From Poa pratensis (taxonomy: Eukaryota; Streptophyta; Magnoliopsida; Poales; Poaceae): DNA of 64,000 nt. Made by a program: the position numbers and the translations under genes. How positions within the stretch are numbered: position 1 is the stretch's first letter; the number at the start of each line of letters is the position of its first letter. Below, one piece after another: positions 1-11,168 of the stretch. The DNA lies in assembly GCA_947311845.1 (NCBI GenBank), contig CAMZMU010000035.1, forward strand, positions 1,507,761 through 1,571,760. Reading direction: 5' to 3'. The notes beneath the pieces are model-generated. The model did no database searches. It was not told where the DNA came from and saw only the letters and a program-made list of their open reading frames with translations.

Positions 1-2600
1 AGCAGCAATTTTGCTATCTGTTGACTGCCCTGACACTTAGCCGTTTTTCTGAAAAACTGAATTTTCTGAAGATTACTGTTCACAGCACGGGCAGAATTTT
101 GGAGCACGTTTTCGTGTTGATTTCGTGCGAACCAGAGGGAGCGACCATGTCCATTCTACTCCCCCATGTCCCCACTTCATCTCCATGCCATTGGATGGCT
201 TCGTTGAGGTCAACGAGGAGCAGTAGGAGAGGAGACATGGAGGTGGCCGTGATGTGACTCGGGAGTGGACCGTGAGGAGAGAGCAGCCCATTTCTTCACT
301 CCTCCTCGCGTCCTTGCCCTGCCCAGAACCCACTCAACGGAGAGGACACCAGTTGACGCCCTGAGGAAGCCCAGAGCCGACGTTTGCGTGCTCGAACACA
401 CCCACGCCGCCCGGCCGTTGACACCGAGTGGGGGAGAGGATGTTTTCCTCGGATTTAAGCCACCACTGCCTCTCACACTTCGCCACCCACCTCCACACAT
501 CCACCGCACCCGCCCCACCCCATCTTTTCCTTACCTCTCGCTCTCTGCGAGCGAGGCGGAGGAAGAACTCGCCGGAGCCCGAGCGAGGTCGCGTTGGAGA
601 AGCGCCGCCGCCGTCCTCGACGTCCCGCCGGACCTCGAGCTCGCCGGAGTTGCACCGTGGCACCGTTGCCGCTGCCGCCGCCACCCCTGCACGGCTTCAA
701 GCTCGCGTGACCGCCCCAACCACTCGCCACCGCCCCACGTCGCCCCTAGAACCCGAGGAAGAAGCTGTTGCTGAGGAGGCCTATTGTCAATCCTGTTTAT
801 TTCAGGGACAAGACTTTGACCAGTACCAAGGCAAGCTCCCAAATGCTTGCTACTATACTTATCATTATATCATGCATGATTTACTTCTGAAGTTTTACAA
901 AAACTTGGAAAAACAAAACTATTTTTGATATGGCCATTACTACTAGTGTTATTATAAATTATTACATTGCCATTAGTTACAACTTGGTGTTACCAAGCCC
1001 TTAGCCACCATATGGAATATTTACCACCACAAGTTAATAATTTTGAAGTCCCTAAGTGGACACCCCTAAAAGTGTGTTTTCGAAAAACAAAGGTTTTAAA
1101 AGAAAAACCCGGGAAAGGTGGGACCTTGTCCACGGGAGGATTGTGAAGAAGATGTTTTGGAAATGTTTTTCGAAAACGACACATAGACTAGTCTTGTGCC
1201 TGACAGCCCTACCGTACAACCACATCACTCAAAATGGGCACGGGCTTAATGGAAGCTTGTTTGTGTTAGTGTGAGACTTTACCTCAATTGGCTAGAAGGG
1301 GTTAAAGTCCCCGGAACCGAATGCTGGATATGGGCATACAAAGTGTGGACTGCGAGTGCCACCGGCAAGCAACAGTGGGTCTCCTGCCATGGCGGTGTGA
1401 TGTCTAGGGGCAACCGGATCGATACGGCTAGCTCACTCGGTGCCGGGGAGAACAAACCCACTGAAGAGGTAATCGCATACTAGCATAGACATAGTGGAAG
1501 TTATGATCGGTTATCTGATGTTCGCATACTGTCGCGGGCAGTCCGTGGTGTTCACGGCAGATGTACCGGATGGTGTGGTGAAAGTGTACAAACTCTGCAG
1601 AGTCAAAACTATTCGAATAGCCGCGTCCGCGGTCATGGACAGCTGAATGGTCAATGTCGTCTAGCATTGTGTCAACGTTTACAAAAGGAGGTATTTGGAA
1701 AAAGGGGTTGTACCTGAGAGGTACTGGAAGAGGAACTTGGTACCTGAGTGGTACTGGAATTTGAACTTTGTACCTGGGAGGTACGGATGTTGGAAAACCG
1801 AAAGTTGTTTTACAAGAAGTTCTGCAAAGAAAATCTTTCTTCTCTTAAAACCACCTTTGTCAAAATCTCTCGGGTATGCAATGCCCTGAGAGAAACTATG
1901 GTATTTTTGAAGTATCTTTTTCAATAAAGATATAGAGATGTTAATCAACCATGATGAATCTTTCATCCATCATGGGTAGTAAACCCTAATTATAGCCTAC
2001 CTATTCCACCATATAAGCATGATTGCATCTTATAAGCTTCATTCGGGATGTCTTGCGAGTACATAATTGTACTCATGGCTGTGCCCTGGATATTCCAATG
2101 TCCAGATTTTCATTGAGAAGACTACGTCGAAGATGAGGAGTATGCGGAAGATCGAGAGTTCGTCGACGTCTGTGCGAACTAGGAACGTCTCCCAGTCAGT
2201 TGCCTGTAGGTAGTCAAGGCATGACTTGGGCTTTGCCACGTTTGTGTGTTTGAAGATTTCCGCTGTGTTATGTGTTTCTATGCCCTGCGTGCCAGTTGTT
2301 TTTGTCTCGGTCATGTGACCATTTGTAGGAAACGTGTATTCGTTATGTAATGGATGATGTATCTGCAATGCCAACTTAAGTATGTTGTTCACGACTGACT
2401 GATCATGGGATCGTGAATGTATGCATACTGGAGGTCTCAGACTGCCGGTCTGGGGTCCCCACAAGGAGGAGCTTGGTCTGGACACAGCTGTGATCCCGGA
2501 TTCGTATGCTCGTCGGAGGACAAATTGTGTTTGCCGGTGTAGTCTCGTACATGCCCGCAAACTGTGACACACACAACTTGTTAGGCCGATTGCCCTAGAT
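1..2600. mobile_element. Degenerate repeat DNA, probably LTR-retrotransposon derived
   Basis: No intact gene is visible. The stretch at about 420-780 is GC-rich and leader-like. The stretches at 1240-1480 and 2040-2570 resemble long-terminal-repeat or untranslated sequence of Triticeae Gypsy-type elements in style and base composition. I see no paired LTRs, primer-binding site or polyprotein, so the assignment rests on general resemblance only. The open frames around 265-928 overlap one another on both strands in GC-rich DNA and have no recognisable domain, so they are not called as genes. Confidence 0.3.
1710..1784. repeat. Three 30-bp tandem repeats with palindromic cores
   Basis: The core GTACCTGAGAGGTAC, or a close variant, recurs at 1710, 1740 and 1770, giving an exact 30-bp period. 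Each core is itself an imperfect palindrome (GTACC...GGTAC), so each unit can fold into a short hairpin. The function is unknown. Confidence 0.6.
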
Positions 2601-3110
2601 ACTTTCTCACAATGGTGGATAGCTCCGACGAGTCTTTAATCCCAATCTCAATAAAACATTTTTTTTACTGGTTCTTTGTTGTGTGGCCCATCCAAGAACA
2701 CGCGACCAAAACTTTCACAAGCTGCGTTTGTTGTCTTGCTCATCAAGATGGTTTAGGTTTCTCTAGAGTCCAGGGTCATGTGACCAGATTCAGTTGGTTG
2801 TGTTGTGTTTGATGATTCATCAATTGACATACAGACATATGTTGCACATCTGAAAAAACAAAAATGCTTGCAGGTGACCGATACGCAAGGAGTGATGAAC
2901 GCACCTCACAGGAGCACGGGCCCAAGCCCACTTTTCTGCTACGGGAGTGATGTGTTGGGAACGCCGGTGGGTTTCGGCCCTATATATCAGCACCCAACAA
3001 AAACTACCCCCTCTTTTGCCTTTCTAAAACTTTTTTTATGTGTCTGAAATAAAATTTTCATCTAGAAACGGGGATGTACAGCTGTACACCAAAGCAAGTG
3101 AAAACAGCTC
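2601..3110. other. No gene recognised
   Basis: AT-rich spacer between the old repeat DNA and the CACTA insertion. It contains only short open frames without recognisable domains. Confidence 0.5.
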
Positions 3111-3120
3111 CGGCACTACT

Positions 3121-3325
3121 AGAAAAATGACCTCTAGTCGCGGTTCCAGAGGACCTTTAGTCGCGGTTGGGCAACCGCGACTAGGCTGGCGGGACTAAAG
3201 CCCCCACCCTTTAGTCGCGGCGGATTCCGAACCGCGACTAGAGGTCCCTCCACGTGGGATTTAGGGGGACGTGGGGTGTTGGGACCTTTGGTCCCGGTTG
3301 GTAGCACCAACCGGGACCAAAGGGT
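3121..3325. repeat. Left subterminal hairpin repeats of the CACTA element
   Basis: Copies of TAGTCGCGGTTGG and its complement alternate here, for example 3158-3185 and 3212-3240. A diverged pair at about 3288-3322 uses GGTCCCGGTTGG instead. The inverted pairs are separated by only a few bases and would form stable hairpins. Such clusters are known transposase-binding regions in CACTA elements. Confidence 0.8.
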
Positions 3326-3414
3326 TTTGGTTTTTTTTTTCTTTTTCGATTTAATTGCAGGGTTTAGGGTTTATGAATGCCGGTGTTTGGTTATAGCTAG
3401 GTTCCCGTGTCCCG

Positions 3415-3498
3415 TGGTAACGGTAACCCTTCTCGTTGCGATGACGGTTACGGTGACGGTAACCGTGACGGTTACCGTTACGGTAACCGTAACGTTTT
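3415..3498. repeat. GTNACG/GGTAAC-rich simple repeat
   Basis: Degenerate hexamer repeat (ggtaac, ggtgac, ggttac and their complements) inside the 3' part of the CACTA element, outside the protease-coding exons. The units are partly self-complementary, so the tract can fold on itself. Open frames across it read as runs of alternating Val/Thr and are not genes. Confidence 0.7.
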
Positions 3499-3648
3499 CG
3501 ATGTCGTAACCGTTCCTGTGTCGTATGAAGTCGGTGCACATATTTATAACACATACAATTAAATTAAGTAATACTTGAAGATCGTAGACAAGAGTTCGTT
3601 GATGCGCCAAGAGTTATCGTAGTACAAGAGTTGAAGCAAAACAACAAG

Positions 3649-6600
3649 TTACTTTAACGATTTCATGCTTTCAGCATCGTAGTACTCTCCTTTCTCCTGT
3701 AAGGCCTCTGAAAGGTAAAATCCCGCCAATTCCTCTCCAATTGCTCTGAAGCGGTGGTCGAGTGGTAGCCTCTCGCGCTTTTTTGCCAACTCTGCATCCT
3801 TTCTCATATTCCATTTCTCGGTGACTAATACATATATATACTCGCAAACGAAGAATCCACAGTACTCAGTTTCCATTGGTTGCTCCATGCAAGACTATAC
3901 AAGAATAGATTTCAGTCAATAATAATGAAGTATGCATGAGAAATGTTGTGTGGACGAAGAGGTAGCAGTACTTACGTGGTTTAACTTCCAATCTAGCTTT
4001 TGGCGCCACCCACCTTCAGGATCTTCCGCTCGAAACCTTTCCCAAACTTTGCCCGACAAAGAACATTTACAAATGAGTTATTCGTTAATGACTTGACATC
4101 AAGATATGAATGACAGAGGCGGTAAGAAATGAATGTACCTTGCTAGTAAGTCGAAACAACTCCTGTAAGTGTCAGGATGATACCTCAATGAGTCAAGTGA
4201 ATGAATAAGTCCTTCGTGATGTCTAATGACAAGAAGAATCCAGTGGTAGCTGGGCACAGTCATGCATAACTCATCAGTTAAACTTAACATCGGGTGAGCA
4301 AATTAGAATGTGTAGAAGACACTAAAACTTACCCGAAGTTGTAAGGCCAATATATAGTTCTTTTGTCGCGGTATCGCTTGAACACCCTTAGCAAATCATC
4401 CGGTGTGTTCTTGTTATACAAGGGATTTATTATGGTTTCTTCGTTATATTTATCCGGGTCAATGAACCCAATGTCATGCTGGTTCAGCTTTTTGAGCTCG
4501 AGCATCTTCAATCTGCATAATATAGCACACAAAAGATTAAAGTGAGAATAATTACAAACAATGAACGAGACTAGGTAAAGACTTAAATAAATCACTTACA
4601 GGCAATAGGAACTCATGATAGATTTGTCGAGTGCCCGCAGATTGTATAGCTGAAAAAGTTCGCTAAACGTAACAGTGTGATTGTAGTCTTCTAAGAAGTG
4701 CTCATCGTCTTCCCTACATTTCAGAACGATAGCAGATGTCTTCTTTGCATTTTTCATGTACCATTGATGCAGAGTACGCATTTTTGTTGGAAGGCCCCTG
4801 ATTTGCACCAAAGCTTTCCCCGGAACGAAGTTTCTTACTGGAGGAGCTGGTGGTGCAGTCTCAAAATTCAATCTCGAAGCATATTCATCTATAGGCATTT
4901 GCGCTTCGGCGGCAAGACGACGGATTACCTCTATGTCAAACACCATCGGCTCTTTAGGGTCAGATTGTACTGGTTGTTTTCCGCGCTGGGGAACTCGACT
5001 ATCTTTGTTCGTCGGCGGCGGGACAATTAGCGGGGGGACAGAACGTACGGGTTGTTCTCCGAGCTGGGGAACTTGTTTACCTATCTTCGGCGGCGGTGGG
5101 ACCGATGGTGCTGCTTTTGTAGCTTCCTTCGCCGGCGGGACCGATGGTGCTGCTTGTTTTTCGTTTGCCGCCGGTGGCGGGACTGACTCTGCGTCTTGTT
5201 CACCTTTCTTCGGCGCCTCCGCCGCCGTCACCTCGTCATATGACTTATGAATAGAACGGACATAGTCAGATGGCGGATTCTCTGGAGGGACATATAAGTT
5301 GTCAATGACTTTATGACAAGCCGCTGCAGTATAGCCCTCGGTAAATGTTGGCGGCGGCACTTTCGGTGTGAACAATGATTTATTATGCTCCTCGATGGCT
5401 GCTTCGTTTTGGTCAAGAGTCTTCTGCCAAGGTTGCCTCAGATCAGGCATTGTGGCCCTTTTAGCAGGTCGCCTCTTGACCGGGGAAGACGCGCGCCTTC
5501 TCCGTTTAAGCGGTACGGACACTTCCGGTGGGGGGTTCCATACCGGAGATGGAGATGGAGATGGACTTTGCTGACTGAGATGGTCCTCTAGATTATTTTC
5601 CGGTGTGGGGTCCCTGTCACGCGGTGCCGGAGATGGATGTGTCTCATCGATACCCCGGCAGGGTGGGCTTTGCTGAGTCGGTGGCTTTGAGAACTTGATG
5701 TATTTCTTGTTCCACTGGACGAAACCACCCTTGACATCGCACAATGCCTCCTCACCGTTACCTCCAGGAATCTCAAGAGCCAATGATTCCGATCCCGGCA
5801 CAATTTCATCCACCCCGACAACAGCATAGCCAGGATGAATGACACCATTATGGTAGCTTGCTGTGTCGACAATCGGTAAAGCATAGCCGACCGCCACCTT
5901 CATGGCACCACTGTTTTGGTTGGTGCTCTTTTTATCTTGGTCGGCCGTGTAAAATGTATTTCCATTTATCTCGTACCCTTTAAAAGTCAATATAGTCGAA
6001 GACGGTGTCTTGGCCAATAAGTATAGCTGTAGTTCATTTGTGGTGACATTCATCAGTCTTTTCTGTAACCAACCGCCAAAAGTCCTGATGTGTACTCCAT
6101 CAATCTCATCTTCTGGGTATTTGGAGCGTAAATCATTCTTGTGTTGCTGGATATACGGAGCCACCAAGATGGAACTATGCAGAACTGTGTAGTGTGCTCG
6201 AGTGAAAGAATCCACGTCTTCACATATGATTGCTTTCTTTCCTAGCGTGCCTTTTCCACGCAGTCTCCCCTCATGACGCGATTGAGGAACACCAATCGAC
6301 TTAAGATCAGGAATAAAGTCAACACAAAACTCAATGACCTCCTCAGTTCCATAGCCCTTGGAGATGCTTCCTTCTGGCCTAGCACGGTTATGAACGTATT
6401 TCTTTAAGACTCCCATAAACCTCTCGAAGGGGAACATGTTGTGTAGAAATACAGGACCGAGAACACGTATCTCTTCCACCAGGTGAACTAGAAGGTGCGT
6501 CATAATATTGAAGAAGGTTGGTGGGAACACCAACTCGAAGCTGACAAGACATTGGACCACATCATTCTCTAAATCTTTTAGAGTAAGTGGATTGATAACC

Positions 6601-8704
6601 TTCTGAGAAATTGCATTCAGGAATGCACATAGCTTCACAATGGGTACTCGAACATTTTCTGGTAGAAGTCCCCTCAATGCAACCGGAAGTAATTGTGTCA
6701 TAATCACGTGACAGTCATGAGACTTCAGGTTCTGAAATTTTTGCTCTGCCATGTTTATTATTCCCTTTATATTCGACGAGAAGCCAGATGGAACCTTCAT
6801 ACTGCGAAGACATTCAAAAAATATTTTCTTCTCTTCTTTCGTAAGAGCATAGCTCGCAGGACCTTGATGATTATCAGAATGATCGTCGTCTCGTGAATGC
6901 ATACGTCGATGGGCCTGTCTTGCTTCCGGTGTATCTTTTGACTTTCCATACACGCCCAACAAGTTAAGCAGGTTCAAGCAAAGATTTTTTGTCACGTGCA
7001 TCACGTCGATTGCAGAGTGAACCTCTAGCATTATCCAATAGGGCAGCTCCCAAAATATAGATTTCTTCTTCCACATGGGAACGTGGTTCTGAGCGTCATT
7101 CGGAACAGATAGTGCTCCAGCACCCTTCCCAAATATTACTTTTAAATCCTTGACCATATCATGTATAACAGAACTAGAAGGTCGAGTAGGCTTCCGCCGA
7201 ATATCTTCCTCACCTTTGTAATGTCGGCCTTCCTTTCTTCCTGCATGCCTCGGTACAAGCCATCGACGATGGCCCAGGTACACAATCTTGTTACCTATAT
7301 GTTTACCTTGAGTCTCACCTAAACAATGCGTACATGCATTGTATCCCTTGTTTGACTGTCCTGAGATGTTACTAAGAGCAGGCCAATCATTGATGGTTAC
7401 AAACAAGAGCGCTCGTAGATCAAATTCCGTTTGCTCGTGCTCATCCCACACACGCACACCTTCATCACTCCACAGCTGTAAAAGTTCTTCCACCAATGGC
7501 CTCAGATACACGTCAATGTCGTTGCCAGGTTGCTTCGGGCCTTGGATGAGCACTGGCATCATAATGAACTTCCGCTTCATGCACAACCAGGGAGGAAGGT
7601 TATATATACATAGAGTCACAGGCCAAGTGCTATGACTGGAGCTCTGCTCTCCAAATGGATTAAATCCATCTGTACTTAGACCAAATCTTAAGTTCCTAGC
7701 GTCATCCGAAAATTTCGGGAACACTCTGTCGATTTTTCTCCACTGGGACCCATCAGCGGGGTGTCTCATCATCATGTCTTTTTTACGTTCTTCTTTGTGC
7801 CAGCGCAACAACTTGGCATGCTCTTTGTTTTGGAACAAACGTTTCAGACGTGGTATTATAGGAGCATACCACATCACCTTGGCAGGAATCCTCTTCCTTG
7901 GACAACCTTGCTCGCCCTCAACTTCACCTGGGTCATCTCGCCCAATCTTAAACCGCAATGCACCGCATACAGGACAAGCATTTAAATTTTCGTGCTCGCC
8001 GCGGTAGAGGATGCAGTCATTAATGCATGCATGTATCTTCTGCACCTCTAATCCTAGAGGGCAGACAACCTTCTTTGCTTCATACGTACTAGAGGGCAAT
8101 TCGTTTTCATTTGGAAGCATCTTCTTAACTATTTTCAGCAAACTTTCAAAGTGCTTGTCGGTAGTACCACTCTCTGCCTTCCATTGTAGCATTTCCAGTA
8201 TCGTACCGAGCTTTTTCTGGCCATCTGTACAAGTTGGGTACAACAATTTGCTGTGATCGGCTAACATGCGCTCCAACTTCAACCTCTCGTTTTCACTTCC
8301 ACAGTCCATTTGTGCATCATGAATGGCCTGACGAAATCATCGTCGGGCTCATCAAAGATGGCATCCTCTTCAACTTCGTCTTCCCCCATTGTAGTATCAG
8401 CGTGTTCATTGAACAGAGGATAGTTGTCATTATCCTCCTCTTCTTCATTCTCTTCCATTATAACCCCTCTTTCTCCATGCTTGGTCCAACAATAATAACC
8501 AAGCATGAAACCATTTCGCAACAGGTGTTCGTGAAGCCTGTCTGTGGAAGAGTATGTATACTTATTCATACAGAGACTGCATGGACAACACATAAAACCA
8601 TCCTTTCGCTTGCTTGTCTCAGCCACATGGAGAAAATTATGCATGCCAGTAATGAATTCGGCACAAACTCGGTCACCGTACATCCATTGACGTCTCATCT
8701 GCAT
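3649..8704 (-). pseudogene. CACTA transposase with C-terminal Ulp1-like protease (one frameshift)
   Basis: The N-terminal part (8704 to about 8330) has the transposase-associated pattern WMYGDR...CPCSLC...HEHLLRNGF. The main exon (about 8309 to 4600) carries the En/Spm transposase region, including CPVCGALRFKI, STDGFNPFGEQ and TINDWPAL, followed by a Pro-rich linker. GT-AG introns (for example 4599-4513) lead to small exons forming a C48/Ulp1 protease: His in SYHWILLV near 4244, Asp in LDSL near 4193, Gln near 3881 and Cys in EYCGFF near 3860, so the catalytic set is present. The two large parts lie in different frames; family-like reading resumes after a single-nucleotide shift near 8330 (around DDDF). 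The product would cut and move CACTA elements in the nucleus. Without that base the protein is split, hence the pseudogene call. A sequencing error at that base is the main alternative. Confidence 0.85.
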
Positions 8705-9171
8705 TATATAAGTATATCAAAAAATAGATAATAATTATGGAACAAAATCATACAACATAGATTTTTTTAAATAAAAAAGAAAGCTCACCTAGGTGGTGTC
8801 GGTGACGAGACGGTCTATCGACGACGGTGAGGAGGTGAATGTTGTGACACTGAAATACAAAAACATAATTTAGTTTAAGATCAAATTGACAATACAAAAT
8901 TGAGCTAAATAAGCAAAATGAGCTAACTTAGGCATTTCATCATACACCTACCTAGCACTACAAATATGAATTGAGCTAAATGAGCTAGACAACCAACGAA
9001 ACGGGCGCCGAAAGAGAGAGTTTGCAGTTGCTAACCCTGGATAGATGCACCACCGTCAATCTTAACAAATGGTGCAAAAAATCGTGGATGAAATCGAGCT
9101 CGGTGGAGAGAAAATGGAGATTCAACTCGAGCTCGAAATGGCCAAGGCTGGCTCGGGGTGGAAGATGAAGG

Positions 9172-9465
9172 CGACCGACCTTTGGTCGCGGTTGGTGGCT
9201 CCAACCGCGACTAAAGGTCCTCGCTAGGACAGGCGGCCTTTTTGTGCGGGACCTTTAGTCGCGGTTGGAGCCACCAACCGCGACTAAAGGTCCCGCGCGT
9301 GCCCCGCGCGGCTCCGGCCGCAGGTGGAGGACCTTTAGTCGCGGTTGGTGGCTCCAACCGCGACCAAAGCTCCAGCACAAACCGCCACCTGTCCTAGCCG
9401 TTGGAGCTGTCGGAGCCGCGAGACCTCTAGTCGCGGTTCGGAAACGAGCCGCAACTAAAGGTCCG
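9172..9465. repeat. Right subterminal hairpin repeats of the CACTA element
   Basis: Four inverted pairs of TAGTCGCGGTTGG-type motifs lie at about 9180-9216, 9248-9290, 9333-9370 and 9425-9463. Each is separated by a few bases such as TGGCTCC or AGCCACC. This mirrors the left end and supports one element with two matched termini. Confidence 0.8.
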
Positions 9466-9494
9466 CCTCTAAGGCCACTTTTCTACTAGTGCGG

Positions 9495-11168
9495 GTAGCA
9501 ACGCAGTATATATGATGCCAGGACATTGCTCTGTACTATGTACCACATAACTTCATGCTGGGCTATCAAAGCTAGCTAATCTGCATCCGTTCGATATGAT
9601 GGTATCGTGTAATGTAATATCGCCTATCTGCAACGACTGAACCTGGTTTCGGTCTACAGGTCATTCGAACTGCTACATGGCTTTAGAATTTAAACAGTAT
9701 AACGTTGTTTTTGATAAAGACATGAGGGTATTGTAGATAAATATATATGGTAAAGGAGGTCAAGATTTTTCCAGCCACATGTACGTTCCACATGATTTGA
9801 ACTTACTCTAGCAATCTTAGGTGATCAGATTCAGCATGGTATCTGTAAATAGACCGACCAAATAGTGTGTGCATCACATGAATATCCAGCCACACGTGCA
9901 GAACGCTGAATCTCCAAACGATTTGAACTACTCCAGCAATTTTAGGTTGTCCGATTCAGCAAGCCCTGAAATTCAGGTGTTAAGTTCATAGACAGCCCTC
10001 CACTGAGGACCTTGCAAGCTGCTCGTGGAGGACGGCATCTGTGAGGGTGCTGAGCGCGCGGGATGCTGCCGGCGACTCGCTCCGCACAGGAGGAAAAGGG
10101 ACCAGGTCGGCGCCATGGAAAACTTCTTGTTGACTTTGGTTTGGTGGAGCAGGGGTGGAGCAGTCGCGGACGAGCCCATGGCGGCGTAGGAGTTTGACCT
10201 GAGGTAAGCAAGCTAGGTATTGTGAGTTTCACAGGGGATACTGCGCGGGACGGAGGAGGAGATAAATGCGTTTCAGGGTTTCGTTTGGGCTTGGCCCATC
10301 TCAGCGATTGCGAAAAGAGAGTTTAGAGTCTGGCAGACCACGGATCAACTCCATTTAATAGTAAAGAAGACTGACACTGTTAGGTAAGCAGTGGTCAAAA
10401 TATTGGTGGCTAAGCCGATAACCGGCCAATTTATAGCTTATCGGAGCAAGACCGTTAAGATAAGTGAATACCGTCGACATTTAGCGGTTTTGTAACAGGC
10501 CAATATATCACAAAACCTATTTTTAAAAAAACATTACCGATAAATAGTCGACCGATAAAATCAATAAATCTACAGGTAAACCGATTTATCTCTTATGTTG
10601 GGTCGATCGATAAGTTAACGAGAAGCGATACCTGAACATCATTGAGGGATATCAAACCTCACGTCAGGTACCTTTCTTCATCTGATTTTTCCTTAGCTCT
10701 TGTTCATGCCTTCTTCTATCGATGATTTAATAATGGAACATTACTAACCTAGGCGTAGCCTATTATGTACACAATTTCACATTATAATTTTGCATACTTT
10801 TAATATGAATCTTTATACATAGAAAACGTTTTTTAAATCTTGTAAATACATTTTGTATTTTTAAGTAAAATGATCACTGGATCTCGGAAGTCAAACCGAC
10901 TTTTAAAATCAATGGATCGTTCAAAACAAAACAAAAAAATCAACCCATCTCTCTAGTTCGGGCTGCGGCAGGCCTCATATTCCAGTTTCAGCAAAATGTT
11001 AGTAATAAACACTTCTTGCAGATAAAACAAGATAACAAATGAACATTCGAATTCCGAAATATCCAATTATTGTACCTAAACCTACTAGCTTTTCATTATA
11101 CAAATAGGAACGTACATAATCGTGAATGTACACGAAATGTCGTTGCTTATTTACGGTGATGCGACGCC
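9495..11168. other. 3' flank of LRR pseudogene A, no gene
   Basis: The segment at about 9520-9690 matches the 3' flanks of LRR copies B (34885-35040) and C (55455-55615). The segment at about 10960-11145 matches 37230-37430. Copy A therefore duplicated together with its downstream DNA. Between these lies AT-rich sequence with repeated CCGATAA-type motifs (10400-10640), possibly a decayed hAT-like element. A small direct repeat around GATTTGAACT and CAGCAAT occurs near 9795 and 9920. No coding region is supported. Confidence 0.55.

Larger units (their letters stand above)
3114..9491 (-). mobile_element. Complete CACTA (En/Spm) DNA transposon
   Basis: The element opens with CACTACTAGAAAAATGACC at 3114 and closes with the inverted terminus ending in TCTACTAGTG at 9491. 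It is flanked on both sides by CGG (3111-3113 and 9492-9494), the 3-bp target duplication typical of CACTA elements. Both ends carry clusters of subterminal inverted motifs built on TAGTCGCGGTTGG. The interior carries a minus-strand transposase gene with transposase-associated, transposase and Ulp1-type protease segments. At 6378 bp it has the size and content of an autonomous element, but the coding frame is broken near 8330. The intact termini and target duplication suggest a fairly recent insertion. Confidence 0.93.

Noticed and set aside
428..928. Protein gene at the left edge
   Set aside because: GC-rich overlapping frames on both strands with no domain, in repeat-like surroundings.
3121..3325. 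CRISPR-like repeats
   Set aside because: The motifs alternate in orientation, have no regular unique spacers and sit at transposon termini of a plant genome.
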